Source: Treponema sp. (GTDB lineage: Bacteria; Spirochaetota; Spirochaetia; Treponematales; Treponemataceae). From it: DNA of 21,290 nt. The notes below the pieces were generated by a model. It was not told the origin of the DNA, did not search any database, and worked only from the letters and a program-made list of their open reading frames with translations. Position numbers and translations under genes: made by a program. Shown piece after piece: positions 1 to 7,622 of the stretch (position 1 is the stretch's first letter; each line of letters opens with the position of its first letter). The stretch lies in NCBI GenBank assembly GCA_016297805.1, contig JAEDFX010000033.1:1-21290 (forward strand), in the 5' to 3' direction.

Positions 1-7
1 TTTATAT

Positions 8-154
8 TGTCACACGGATTCGAAAAATCTAACGATTTTTCAAAGTTGATGATTAAAATATAATAAGTGAGCTATAAAAAAGAAAGAAAATAAAAATTCT
101 TTAAGGATTTTACGTTAGTAAAATCGAATCCGTGTGACATTTAATCTGTCACAC
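8..154. repeat. Long inverted repeat with nested hairpins downstream of hisG
   Basis: A perfect 16-bp inverted repeat, TGTCACACGGATTCGA at 8-23 and its complement at 124-139, encloses about 100 AT-rich bases. Just inside each arm is a small perfect hairpin: AAAAATC-TAAC-GATTTTT (23-40) and GATTTTAC-GTTA-GTAAAATC (106-125). Their loops are complementary to each other. A third copy of the outer 8 bases, TGTCACAC (147-154), can pair instead with GTGTGACA at 132-139 around a 7-base loop, so two structures compete for the same segment. The element lies 8 bases beyond the hisG stop and would be in its 3' untranslated RNA. It could be a terminator region, a small mobile repeat of MITE type, or the edge of a larger element cut by the window. 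I see no ORF inside it. Confidence 0.6.
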
Positions 155-161
155 TTAAAAA

Positions 162-1034
162 TTAAAGCATAACTTTTCTAAGTTCGTATTCAACGATGTC
201 TGAAGCTCCAAGAGACTGGAGTTTTGGCAACAATGTTGGAACTTCAGATTTTTTTACAGCAATTTTTACAGCATATCCGTTTCCTCCAAAGAGTGGAGAA
301 ACTGTTGGACTTTTCATCGCAGGGATTCCTTTAATCAAAGCATCAAAATCTTTTTCTGCAACGTTCATTTCCAGCATTACACGGTCACGGGCATTAAGAA
401 CTGTTTCAAACAGCATCTTAAGTTCCATGATTTTCTGTTTCTTTTCTGGATCATTCATAGCTTCTTTTGAAGCGTACATTCTTGTTGAAGATTCCATTAA
501 AGTATCAACAATCTTAAGACGGTTAGCTTTTAATGAAGAACCAGTAGATGTATTATCAATCAAAATCTGAGCAATTGAATCATCTGTATCCTGAACAAAG
601 CCTTCAGAAGTTCCCCAGGTACGGAAAATTGTACCATCAATTTTTTTATCTTCTACGTATTTCTTGCTTAATGACTGATATTCTGTTGCAATTGTTACAG
701 GGCCTTTAAGTAATTTGTCATAATCACGAGCTTCTGGAATAGCTGCAACAATACGAACTGGGTCAAATCCCAAATCCATAATTTCTACAACTTTGTCTTC
801 TACACCATTTTCGTAAACCCAGTCTTTTCCGCTGAAGCCTAAATCAGCCTTGTTGTTTGCCAAAAGCAAGCTTGTAATCTGTGGTTTTACAACCTGGAAT
901 GCTAAATCTTTCTGGTTAGTTGTTGGAAAATACTGTCTGTCAGGTAGATGGATTGAAATACCTACATCGCTTAATAATTCGTAAACCGATTCGTAAATTC
1001 TTCCCTTTGCCAATAAAATTTTCAATTTGTCCAT
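162..1034 (-). CDS. hisG: ATP phosphoribosyltransferase HisG, long form
   Basis: This enzyme joins ATP and PRPP to give phosphoribosyl-ATP, the first and feedback-controlled step of histidine biosynthesis, in the cytoplasm. The 290-residue protein begins MDKLKILLAKGR, the typical HisG N-terminus. It has the GFSGKDWVYENG stretch (about 66-77) of the first periplasmic-binding-like domain and the PRPP-loop region STGSSLKAN (about 163-171). A C-terminal domain (about 215-290, with SPTVSPLFGGNGYAVKIAV) corresponds to the ACT-like histidine-sensing domain of long-form HisG, so no HisZ partner is expected. I chose the ATG at 1034 because AGGAG lies 7 bases upstream; an in-frame extension to 1094 would run through the likely promoter. 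No other his gene is visible, so hisG looks monocistronic within the window. Confidence 0.9.
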   Translation of the reverse strand: MDKLKILLAKGRIYESVYELLSDVGISIHLPDRQYFPTTNQKDLAFQVVKPQITSLLLANNKADLGFSGKDWVYENGVEDKVVEIMDLGFDPVRIVAAIPEARDYDKLLKGPVTIATEYQSLSKKYVEDKKIDGTIFRTWGTSEGFVQDTDDSIAQILIDNTSTGSSLKANRLKIVDTLMESSTRMYASKEAMNDPEKKQKIMELKMLFETVLNARDRVMLEMNVAEKDFDALIKGIPAMKSPTVSPLFGGNGYAVKIAVKKSEVPTLLPKLQSLGASDIVEYELRKVML

Positions 1035-1065
1035 TTTTTTCTCCTGACTTTTATCGTTTTGATTT

Positions 1066-1094
1066 ATTATATAGAAGAAAATATCCTTGGGCAA
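1066..1094 (-). promoter_or_regulatory. Probable hisG promoter
   Basis: On the minus strand, TTGCCC (1094-1089) lies 17 bases before a perfect TATAAT (1071-1066). This predicts a transcript start near 1059, about 25 bases before the hisG ATG, with an AGGAG ribosome binding site in that leader. No leader peptide or obvious attenuator fits in so short a leader. Confidence 0.6.
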
Positions 1095-1164
1095 GGCTAA
1101 CGGATTTTTCCGGGCCGCTCTTATTGTATATTTTACAAGAATTTTAAATTATGAGTTTACTCAC

Positions 1165-1205
1165 TTGTGTTTTACAGTTTGTATGGTATCATATTTACTG
1201 GTAAA
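1165..1205 (+). promoter_or_regulatory. Possible promoter and palindrome before the HD-GYP gene
   Basis: A possible promoter is TTGTGT (1165-1170), 16 bases, then TATCAT (1187-1192) preceded by TG one base earlier, which gives an extended -10. A perfect palindrome TTTAC-TG-GTAAA (1194-1205) fills the space between the -10 and the chosen ATG, where an operator could sit. TTTAC also occurs at 1132, 1156 and 1171. The -35 is poor, so the call is tentative. Confidence 0.35.
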
Positions 1206-2585
1206 ATGAGCGAAAGTTTAGCATCTAAAACCTATGATGAATTTTTTCTAGATAATACATTAAAGGTTAATAAAACAGTTCAGATTATTCTTCTCAGTGC
1301 AATTCTTATACCTTTGTTTTTTGTTATTGGTACTCTTGTTAAACTTTGGGATATTCCATATTCTTACTGCCTTTTTATGCTTTCTTTTGAAGTAATTGTT
1401 TCAATTATAATAACAATCCTAAATAAATATACGGTGCTCCATAAGGTTGCAATGTATTTTGGAGTTATATCCGTATCCATATTTGTAGGAATTATGGCCT
1501 TTAAAGGGATAGTTCGGTTGAGTATTTCTTATGCCTTTGGAACTATAATCAGCTGTCTTTATTATAATAAAAAACTTACGATTACAACCTGTATTATCAA
1601 TTATTTTCTGAGTATTGGAATTACTTATTTTCAATCTGCTGGAAAAGATGTAGTAGTTTATGGTTTATATACAAGACCACAGTACATTGTTCAGATGGTA
1701 ATTGGACTTACAATTGAATTTGCATTTCTTTTGCTTATTGCCGCAACAACGGCAAAGCTTTCTCAAAGAACCATGGCAAAATTGATGGAATCTTTGATAG
1801 AACGTGATAAAGCTTTTGATAGTTTGAACAATCAGAATAAAATGATTATTCAAATTAACTCTGAGCTTGAAGAGAAAAATATAAAGCTTGATCAGACTCA
1901 GTATGAAATCATTCAGTTTGTTGCTAAATGTCTTGGTAGTCATGATTTATTCACAGGTCGTCACGTAATTCATACTCAGAAGTACGTAAAAGTGATTTGT
2001 AAAGAATTAAAAGCAAATGGTTTTTATACTGAAGAATTGACTGAACAGAATATTCAGTTGTATCAGACAGCAGCTTTTTTGCATGATATTGGAAAGATTC
2101 ATATTCCTGAAGGAATACTTAATAAAATAGGAAAGTTTACTCCAGAAGAATTTGAGATGATGAAGTGTCATCCAGAAGAAGGAAAGAAACTCATCGAGGC
2201 CTTGCCAGAAATTGATGACGGCATTTTCAATAAAATTGCAATTGATATGGCATATTGTCATCACGAAAAATGGGATGGCTCTGGATATCCAAGAGGAATT
2301 TCGGGAAAAAACATTCCTCTATGTGCAAGAATTATGGCTGCGGCAGATGTTTTGGATGCTCTTATTAGTCAGCGTTTGTATAAAGATCCAATGTCTATAG
2401 AAGAAGCTATGGAAGTATTAAATAAGTCTAAAGGTGGACATTTTGAACCTTGTATTGTAGATGCCGTTATAAAAAATTCAAATCTTATTGCTCTTATTGA
2501 TGGGGATTTTAAAACTACAGAAGCCGCTACAAATAATAAAGAATTAGAATGGTGGCAGAAGTACCACGATAGTTTGGAAAAATAA
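1206..2585 (+). CDS. Membrane-bound HD-GYP domain cyclic-di-GMP phosphodiesterase
   Basis: Predicted to hydrolyse the second messenger c-di-GMP, acting from the inner membrane. From the ATG at 1206 the protein has 459 residues. Residues 24-182 hold about six hydrophobic membrane segments with short loops and no recognised sensor domain. Residues 185-235 look like a coiled-coil linker. Residues 236-430 are the HD-GYP domain, with FLHDIGK (HD at 293-294), CHPEEG (H322), the HH pair at 352-353, WDGSGYPRG (GYP at 360-362) and the metal-ligand-type AAADVLDAL (D381). All key metal-binding positions seem intact, so an active enzyme is expected. The start is uncertain: no good ribosome binding site precedes 1206, and GTG at 1167 would add 13 residues. 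The gene lies 18 bases before the acyl-CoA synthetase gene and is probably co-transcribed with it. Confidence 0.85.
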   Translation: MSESLASKTYDEFFLDNTLKVNKTVQIILLSAILIPLFFVIGTLVKLWDIPYSYCLFMLSFEVIVSIIITILNKYTVLHKVAMYFGVISVSIFVGIMAFKGIVRLSISYAFGTIISCLYYNKKLTITTCIINYFLSIGITYFQSAGKDVVVYGLYTRPQYIVQMVIGLTIEFAFLLLIAATTAKLSQRTMAKLMESLIERDKAFDSLNNQNKMIIQINSELEEKNIKLDQTQYEIIQFVAKCLGSHDLFTGRHVIHTQKYVKVICKELKANGFYTEELTEQNIQLYQTAAFLHDIGKIHIPEGILNKIGKFTPEEFEMMKCHPEEGKKLIEALPEIDDGIFNKIAIDMAYCHHEKWDGSGYPRGISGKNIPLCARIMAAADVLDALISQRLYKDPMSIEEAMEVLNKSKGGHFEPCIVDAVIKNSNLIALIDGDFKTTEAATNNKELEWWQKYHDSLEK

Positions 2586-2603
2586 TACATAAAGGAAAGT
2601 GAA

Positions 2604-4238
2604 ATGCCAATTACAAAATATTTGGAAAGAAATGCTGAACAGTTTGGTAACGATTGTGCTCTGGTGGAATTAAATCCAGAAGTAAAAGAAAATCGCAGAA
2701 TGACCTGGAAAGAGTTTGAATTGACTCAGCCTGAGCCAAATCTGCCATATCGTCGTGAAATCAGTTGGAAAATTTTTAATGAAAAAGCAAACAGATGTGC
2801 TCATTATTTGCTGGAGCGTGGTGTTCGTCGTGGAGATAAAGTAGGAATTTTAATGATGAACTGCCTTGAATGGCTTCCTATTTATTTTGGTATTTTGAAG
2901 ACAGGTGCGTTGGCAGTTCCTTTAAACTTCCGTTATGCATCTGATGAAATTGAATATTGTCTTGGTCTGGCTGATATTTCCGTACTTTTCTTTGGTCCAG
3001 AATTTATTGGTCGTCTTGAAACAATTTCTGACAAAATTATGAAAGGTCGACTTTTGATTTATGTAGGAGAAGGCCGCGAACCAACTTTTGCAGAAAACTA
3101 TGTAATGTCTGCCATGAATTATTCATCAGAAAATCTTGATATAGAAATTACAGATGAAGATTACGGTGCAATTTACTTTAGTTCTGGAACAACAGGCTTC
3201 CCAAAGGCTATTTTACATAAACATAAGGCTTTGATGCATTCGGCTGCTTGTGAACAGAATCATCATGGTCAGAAAAAGGATGATGTTTTCCTTTGTATTC
3301 CACCTTTGTATCATACAGGCGCAAAAATGCACTGGTTTGGAAGCTTGATTAGTGGTGGAAAGGCAGTTCTGCTGCGAGGCACTAAGCCGGAAATCATTCT
3401 TAAGGCTGTTAGTGATGAAAAATGTACAATTGTATGGTTGCTGGTTCCTTGGGCTCAGGATATTCTTATTGCTCTGGAAAAGGGAGAGTTGAATATAAAA
3501 GATTATAATCTTGACCAATGGAGATTGATGCATATTGGTGCTCAGCCTGTTCCTAAGAAATTGATTGAAGATTGGAAAAAGTATTTCCCTCATCATGATT
3601 ATGATACAAACTATGGTCTTTCAGAATCTATAGGGCCTGGTTGTGTACATCTTGGTGTTGGAAATGATCATAAAATTGGTGCAATCGGTATTCCAGGTTA
3701 TGGCTGGAAGGTTCGTATTGTTGATGAAAAGCGAAATGATGTAAAACAGGGTGATGTAGGAGAACTGGCTGTATTTGGTCCAGGTGTAATGGTTGAATAT
3801 TATAAAAATCCTGAAGCTACTGCAGAAACTATGGATAAGGAAGGCTGGCTCTATACTGGAGATATGGCAATGATGGATGAAGATGGATTCATTTATCTTG
3901 TTGACCGTAAAAAAGATGTAATCATTACTGGTGGTGAAAATATTTATCCTGTACAGATTGAAGATTTCCTTCATAAAATGCCTCAGATAAAGGATGTTGC
4001 TGTAATTGGTCTTGCTGATGAACGTCTGGGAGAAATTACTGCTGCAATTATTGAACTGAAAGATGGTGTGGAATGTACAGAAGAAGATGTAAATAATTTC
4101 TGTATGGATTTGCCAAAATATAAACGTCCAAAGAAGATTATTTTCGCAAAGGTTCCAAGAAATCCAACAGGAAAAATCGAAAAACCAAAGTTGCGAGACA
4201 TGTACAGAACTGTAGATCCATTTGCGGTTATGAAGTAA
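2604..4238 (+). CDS. AMP-forming acyl-CoA synthetase (class I adenylate-forming enzyme)
   Basis: Activates a carboxylic acid with ATP to an acyl-adenylate and transfers it to CoA. All core motifs of the ANL superfamily are present in the 544 residues: the P-loop YFSSGTTGFPK (191-201), YGLSES (337-342), YTGD (417-420), the hinge VDRKKDVIITGGENIYP (433-449) and the C-terminal catalytic lysine K524 in PTGKIEK. The overall layout resembles fatty-acid/medium-chain CoA ligases, but the substrate (fatty, aromatic or other acid) cannot be read from sequence by eye. Length is normal and there is no signal peptide. The ATG at 2604 is preceded by AGGAAAG. It probably shares an mRNA with the upstream HD-GYP gene; a functional link between the two is unknown. 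Confidence 0.85.
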   Translation: MPITKYLERNAEQFGNDCALVELNPEVKENRRMTWKEFELTQPEPNLPYRREISWKIFNEKANRCAHYLLERGVRRGDKVGILMMNCLEWLPIYFGILKTGALAVPLNFRYASDEIEYCLGLADISVLFFGPEFIGRLETISDKIMKGRLLIYVGEGREPTFAENYVMSAMNYSSENLDIEITDEDYGAIYFSSGTTGFPKAILHKHKALMHSAACEQNHHGQKKDDVFLCIPPLYHTGAKMHWFGSLISGGKAVLLRGTKPEIILKAVSDEKCTIVWLLVPWAQDILIALEKGELNIKDYNLDQWRLMHIGAQPVPKKLIEDWKKYFPHHDYDTNYGLSESIGPGCVHLGVGNDHKIGAIGIPGYGWKVRIVDEKRNDVKQGDVGELAVFGPGVMVEYYKNPEATAETMDKEGWLYTGDMAMMDEDGFIYLVDRKKDVIITGGENIYPVQIEDFLHKMPQIKDVAVIGLADERLGEITAAIIELKDGVECTEEDVNNFCMDLPKYKRPKKIIFAKVPRNPTGKIEKPKLRDMYRTVDPFAVMK

Positions 4239-4242
4239 TGTG

Positions 4243-4373
4243 CGAGTTTTGCATAGCAAAACTCGGTAAGTTCGCGAAGCGAACGACATCCGTTTGCTAG
4301 TATGAGAAGCTAGTTTTGTGAAACAAAACTAGGTAAGCACGCGAAAGCGTGCGACATCCGTTTGCTAGTATGA
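4243..4373. repeat. Two tandem intergenic repeat units, each with two hairpins
   Basis: Each 67-68 bp unit consists of a 10-bp-stem hairpin, GTAAG, a 6-bp-stem hairpin, and a 22-base spacer that is identical in both copies (4284-4305 and 4352-4373). Unit 1 has CGAGTTTTGC/GCAAAACTCG (4243-4265) and GTTCGC/GCGAAC (4270-4284). Unit 2 has CTAGTTTTGT/ACAAAACTAG (4310-4332) and GCACGC/GCGTGC (4337-4352). The stems differ between units at four base pairs, and every change is compensated on the other side. The repeats start 4 bases after the acyl-CoA synthetase stop and could also act as its 3' RNA end. No protein is encoded. Confidence 0.75.
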
Positions 4374-4392
4374 AAGGCTACGTTTGCATATG

Positions 4393-4414
4393 TAACAACA
4401 AAATTCTGTTGTTA
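4393..4414. repeat. Hairpin overlapping the rubredoxin -35
   Basis: TAACAACA (4393-4400), a 6-base loop, and TGTTGTTA (4407-4414) form a perfect 8-bp stem. It could be a weak end signal for the upstream transcript, but no T-run follows. Its right arm contains the -35 hexamer of the next promoter. Confidence 0.45.
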
Positions 4415-4436
4415 TTTAGAAAATACGTGATATAAT
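4409..4436 (+). promoter_or_regulatory. Rubredoxin promoter
   Basis: TTGTTA (4409-4414), a 16-base spacer and a perfect TATAAT (4431-4436) precede the rubredoxin gene by about 45 bases. Transcription should start near 4443, giving a leader of about 37 bases that includes GTGAGG just before the start codon. Confidence 0.65.
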
Positions 4437-4479
4437 TAAGGGTACTTAGTTAATTTGAATTTATTAGTGAGGTAAAAAT

Positions 4480-4638
4480 ATGGAAAGAATGCAGTGTGAC
4501 AGTTGTGGACATGTTTATGATAAAGATGAAGGAGATGCAAAAAACGGTGTAGCTCCAGGAACAGCATGGGCAGATGTACCAGCTAGCTTCAAATGTCCAG
4601 AATGTGGAGCCGGTAAAGAAGTATTCATTATCGAGTAA
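4480..4638 (+). CDS. Rubredoxin
   Basis: A 52-residue electron carrier with a single iron bound by four cysteines, acting in the cytoplasm. The sequence shows the two knuckles CDSCG (C6, C9) and CPECG (C39, C42), plus the typical middle part with YDKDEGD (13-19), NGVAPGTAW (22-30) and DVP. This matches the normal rubredoxin length and spacing almost position by position. The ATG at 4480 follows GAGG at 4469-4472. In anaerobes rubredoxin commonly feeds oxygen- or peroxide-reducing enzymes such as rubrerythrin or flavodiiron proteins; no such partner is encoded here, so its role is not fixed by context. It is a monocistronic unit with its own promoter and terminator. Confidence 0.93.
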   Translation: MERMQCDSCGHVYDKDEGDAKNGVAPGTAWADVPASFKCPECGAGKEVFIIE

Positions 4639-4659
4639 GCCTAACATAGCAAATGCTAA

Positions 4660-4691
4660 AGGACAGTCCAGTGGACTGTCCTCTTTTTTTT
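4660..4691 (+). terminator. Rho-independent terminator of the rubredoxin gene
   Basis: AGGACAGTCC (4660-4669), loop AGT, and GGACTGTCCT (4673-4682) form a perfect 10-bp stem, followed by C and eight T. It lies between the convergent rubredoxin and GH3 genes. Read on the minus strand it lacks a T-run, so it mainly serves the plus strand. Confidence 0.9.
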
Positions 4692-4695
4692 AAAC

Positions 4696-7488
4696 TTAGT
4701 CTTTTCCAATATCAAAGAAATTGCAGTTATCATTCAGATATTTGAAAGAAACAGATTTAAGCTTCAAGCCATTCTGCGCAATATACAATCTGTTTACGCA
4801 GAATCTGTTTGGACATATAAGTGGCTTGGTAAGAGAAACATCTTTTCCACCAGTACCATTGAAAGTAAATCCAACTGCAGGAATTCCCTGATAGAACATT
4901 GTTACAGGAATCTGAGCGGTTTCACTCATTTCTGAACTTCCTGTTAATGTCATTTCGTAAGTTCCAGGTGATGTAACATCAAGTGCAACTGTAATATTTG
5001 AATTTCCCTTACATTCTTTATCAGATAAATCAATTGTTAGTCCCTTTTCCTTATTAAGCTCGATGAATTGAATATCATTCATATCAATGTCATCAGGATT
5101 TTTAGGTCGGTTAATAATTTCAATCTTATCTTCAGTTCCAGTAAGTCGTTTCATTGCTTCCACAGTCATAGCCTGACGACAAACATTCATGGCACTTCTC
5201 TGCAGCTCTCCACGGCTAAGTTTTCCCGCTTTAAGAGATTCAAGTGTGTTATCACCATCAATATTTTCTTTACCAGATGAACAGCACATGTACAAATCAT
5301 TCTGGGCTTTTATCATACCACAGAAGTTGTGCTGATTCTGTTCAATGCCTTCCTCACTGATTGTTGCCCACCAGTCAGTCATTACAATACCTGTAAATCC
5401 CCAGTCCTTGCGGAGGATTGTAGTATTCAAATCATAGTTACCGGCTGTAAAGATCCCATTTACCATGCCATATGTAGTCATTACAGAGTCAGCCCCGTTT
5501 TCTATAGCAATTTCAAAGCCCTTCAAATAGATTTCCCGGAGAGCTCGTTCAGAAGCTACAGAGTTATGATTGCGGCGGTTTGTTTCCTGATTGTTTCCAC
5601 AGAAGTGTTTGATTGTTCCTGTTACACCTTCTGACTGTAAGCCCTTTAGCATTGCAGAACCAATATGACCTGTAAGATAAGGATCCTCACTGAAGTATTC
5701 AAAATTACGGCCATTTAATGGATGACGATGAATATTCATTCCAGGTCCAAGAAGATTATCAACTTTGTTGGCTTTCATTTCTATACCAGTAAAGGTGTAC
5801 AATTCTGTTACCAGCTGACGGTTGAAAGAACATGCAAGAGAAGTTCCATTTGGAAGAGAAAAAGCTTTTACTCCACAGTCAATACGCATTCCAGAAGGAC
5901 CATCATCACAACAGCAGGTTGGAATTCCTAATTCTTTATTGAGGCGAGGAGAAACTCCGCCGTAAGCTGAGGCAGTACCAGGAGTTACAAGGCTGGAACC
6001 CATTCCTTCTCCACGACATATACAGCTTAAATCTTCATCTGTAAACTGTGCCACAAACTGTTCCATTGTACATTTTCCAGCCTGAACATCTGCCAGCACA
6101 AATTTTGTATCTGTAACCTGAGGAATTTCTGCAGGAATACGTTCTGCACGGCGTGTATGCTGGGATGTCTCATATTTAGGAGCTGGTTCCATTTTAAGAA
6201 CTGTTTTTCCGTTTTCCAGTGAAGCATGTATTCTTTCAAAATCAGCATATGGTGCAAGAGCCTGTTCGCACTGCTTGATTACAATAAGTGCCGGGAGATT
6301 GAAGGTAAGAGCAGGGGCAGCAGAACGAACATCTGATCCTGCGTATACAACGTAATCACCTTCTTCCAAAACCCATGCAGATTTTTTTCCTGTAACTCCG
6401 CCGTCATCATAAGAAGCGAATGTTTTATAAGGAATTTCAACCTTAAGATTTTCTGATTCATTTGGTGTCAGTTCTTTTGTTTTATCAAAACCACAAAGTA
6501 CACGGGCAGCTTTTCCCAGTTTACCGTTTGGAGCCTGAATGTAAAGCTGTAAAACTTCTTTTGCATTGGTTTTTCCAGTGTTTGTGATTTTTACTTCAAC
6601 AGTAACTGTCTGGGCTTTATCATCATTTTGGGCAGATATAACTTCAGTTTTGAATGTAGAATACGAAAGTCCATAGCCAAAAGGATAGAGAACCTTGTCT
6701 TTTGCAAAAGTTTCAAAATATCGATAACCTACGAAAATATCTTCTTCGTAAGTGTTTCCTGCAGGATTTCCAAAGTTCTTGTCAGATGGATAATCAGAAA
6801 TTGATTTTGCAATTGTGTCTGACAGTTTACCGCTAGGAGAAACTTTTCCAGTTAAAACATCAGCTGTTCCTAGCCCTCCCAGCATACCGCCCTGCCATAC
6901 ATACATAACTGCATCAGGCTGATACTGTTCAACAAAAGTCATATCAATTACGTTGCCAACATTCAAAAGTACAACAACTTTTTTAAAGCCTGCACGAACC
7001 TGTTTAAGCATATCAAGTTCGCCTTCAGAAAGATTATAAGAGCCTGCTTGTGCAGAATTGTCCTTTTCTTCTCCGGCAGTACGTCCAATAATTACAATGG
7101 CAACATCACTTTCTTTTGCAGCATCCTCTACCATCTGTTTTGTAAGAGGCATTTCGTCCTGACTCCAGCGTTCATGTCCCCAGCCAAGTCCTTCATCATA
7201 AGGATTAGTTTTTTCCCATTCAGTATAAGCTTCCTGAAGCTTTTTATTTACGATAACGTTGCTTTCTTCCAGGCCTTCAACAATGCTGTAAACATGATTT
7301 ACGTTTACCATTCCTCCTGAGCCTGTTCCACTTTTATAGTAATGATTCTGAATACGTCCAAAAACAGCGGCTTTTGCGTTTTTTTCCAGAGGCAGAACAT
7401 TGTTCTTATTTTCCAGAAGAACACAGCCTTCACTAATTGCCTGACGGGCAGCTTCTTCATATTTTTTCCAATCTAAAGTCTTAGTCAT
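4696..7488 (-). CDS. Glycoside hydrolase family 3 beta-glucosidase, domain-permuted
   Basis: Predicted to cleave beta-linked glucose or xylose from oligosaccharides. The 930 residues have the GH3 domains in reversed order. Residues 1-275 are the alpha/beta sandwich domain, normally C-terminal. Residues 290-400 resemble the fibronectin-III-like domain. Residues 460-780 are the TIM-barrel catalytic domain, normally N-terminal, with GPSGMR (530-535), GPGMNIHRHPLNGRNFEYFSEDP (581-603), KHFCGNNQE (627-635) and IVMTDWW, whose D705 is the likely nucleophile. Residues 815-925 are a beta-rich tail that I cannot name. There is no signal peptide, so the enzyme should be cytoplasmic and act on imported oligosaccharides. 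The ATG at 7488 has AGGAG upstream. From memory, the same order is known in rumen GH3 enzymes such as BglA of Butyrivibrio fibrisolvens. Confidence 0.9.
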   Translation of the reverse strand: MTKTLDWKKYEEAARQAISEGCVLLENKNNVLPLEKNAKAAVFGRIQNHYYKSGTGSGGMVNVNHVYSIVEGLEESNVIVNKKLQEAYTEWEKTNPYDEGLGWGHERWSQDEMPLTKQMVEDAAKESDVAIVIIGRTAGEEKDNSAQAGSYNLSEGELDMLKQVRAGFKKVVVLLNVGNVIDMTFVEQYQPDAVMYVWQGGMLGGLGTADVLTGKVSPSGKLSDTIAKSISDYPSDKNFGNPAGNTYEEDIFVGYRYFETFAKDKVLYPFGYGLSYSTFKTEVISAQNDDKAQTVTVEVKITNTGKTNAKEVLQLYIQAPNGKLGKAARVLCGFDKTKELTPNESENLKVEIPYKTFASYDDGGVTGKKSAWVLEEGDYVVYAGSDVRSAAPALTFNLPALIVIKQCEQALAPYADFERIHASLENGKTVLKMEPAPKYETSQHTRRAERIPAEIPQVTDTKFVLADVQAGKCTMEQFVAQFTDEDLSCICRGEGMGSSLVTPGTASAYGGVSPRLNKELGIPTCCCDDGPSGMRIDCGVKAFSLPNGTSLACSFNRQLVTELYTFTGIEMKANKVDNLLGPGMNIHRHPLNGRNFEYFSEDPYLTGHIGSAMLKGLQSEGVTGTIKHFCGNNQETNRRNHNSVASERALREIYLKGFEIAIENGADSVMTTYGMVNGIFTAGNYDLNTTILRKDWGFTGIVMTDWWATISEEGIEQNQHNFCGMIKAQNDLYMCCSSGKENIDGDNTLESLKAGKLSRGELQRSAMNVCRQAMTVEAMKRLTGTEDKIEIINRPKNPDDIDMNDIQFIELNKEKGLTIDLSDKECKGNSNITVALDVTSPGTYEMTLTGSSEMSETAQIPVTMFYQGIPAVGFTFNGTGGKDVSLTKPLICPNRFCVNRLYIAQNGLKLKSVSFKYLNDNCNFFDIGKD

Positions 7489-7510
7489 AAAAAACTCCTG
7501 AATTTTCTAT

Positions 7511-7516
7511 ATTATA
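7511..7516 (-). promoter_or_regulatory. Likely -10 of the GH3 gene in the 134-base divergent spacer
   Basis: The minus strand reads TATAAT here, 22 bases before the GH3 start codon, without a convincing -35. The rest of the divergent spacer (7489-7622) is very AT-rich. For iorA I find only a weak -10 candidate, TTTAAT at 7602-7607. Confidence 0.4.
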
Positions 7517-7622
7517 GACAATATTAAAGTATGTTTATGAAACTTGAAAGAAAAAAAGTATTTCAAAATTGTAAAAATAGAGTTAAAATCGAATTCAATT
7601 ATTTAATTGTTAAGGGTACAAA

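Noticed and set aside
920..1147. Plus-strand open frame of 75 codons overlapping the start of hisG.
   Set aside because: It lies opposite hisG and its promoter, with no ribosome binding site and no recognisable motif.
3621..4289. Long minus-strand open frame of 222 codons opposite the acyl-CoA synthetase.
   Set aside because: It is a shadow of a gene with complete ANL motifs; its protein is Phe/Ile/Ser-rich without any domain, and no ribosome binding site precedes it.
4243..4373. Tandem repeat considered as a CRISPR array.
   Set aside because: Only two units; the variable parts are hairpin stems rather than spacers, and no cas gene is nearby.
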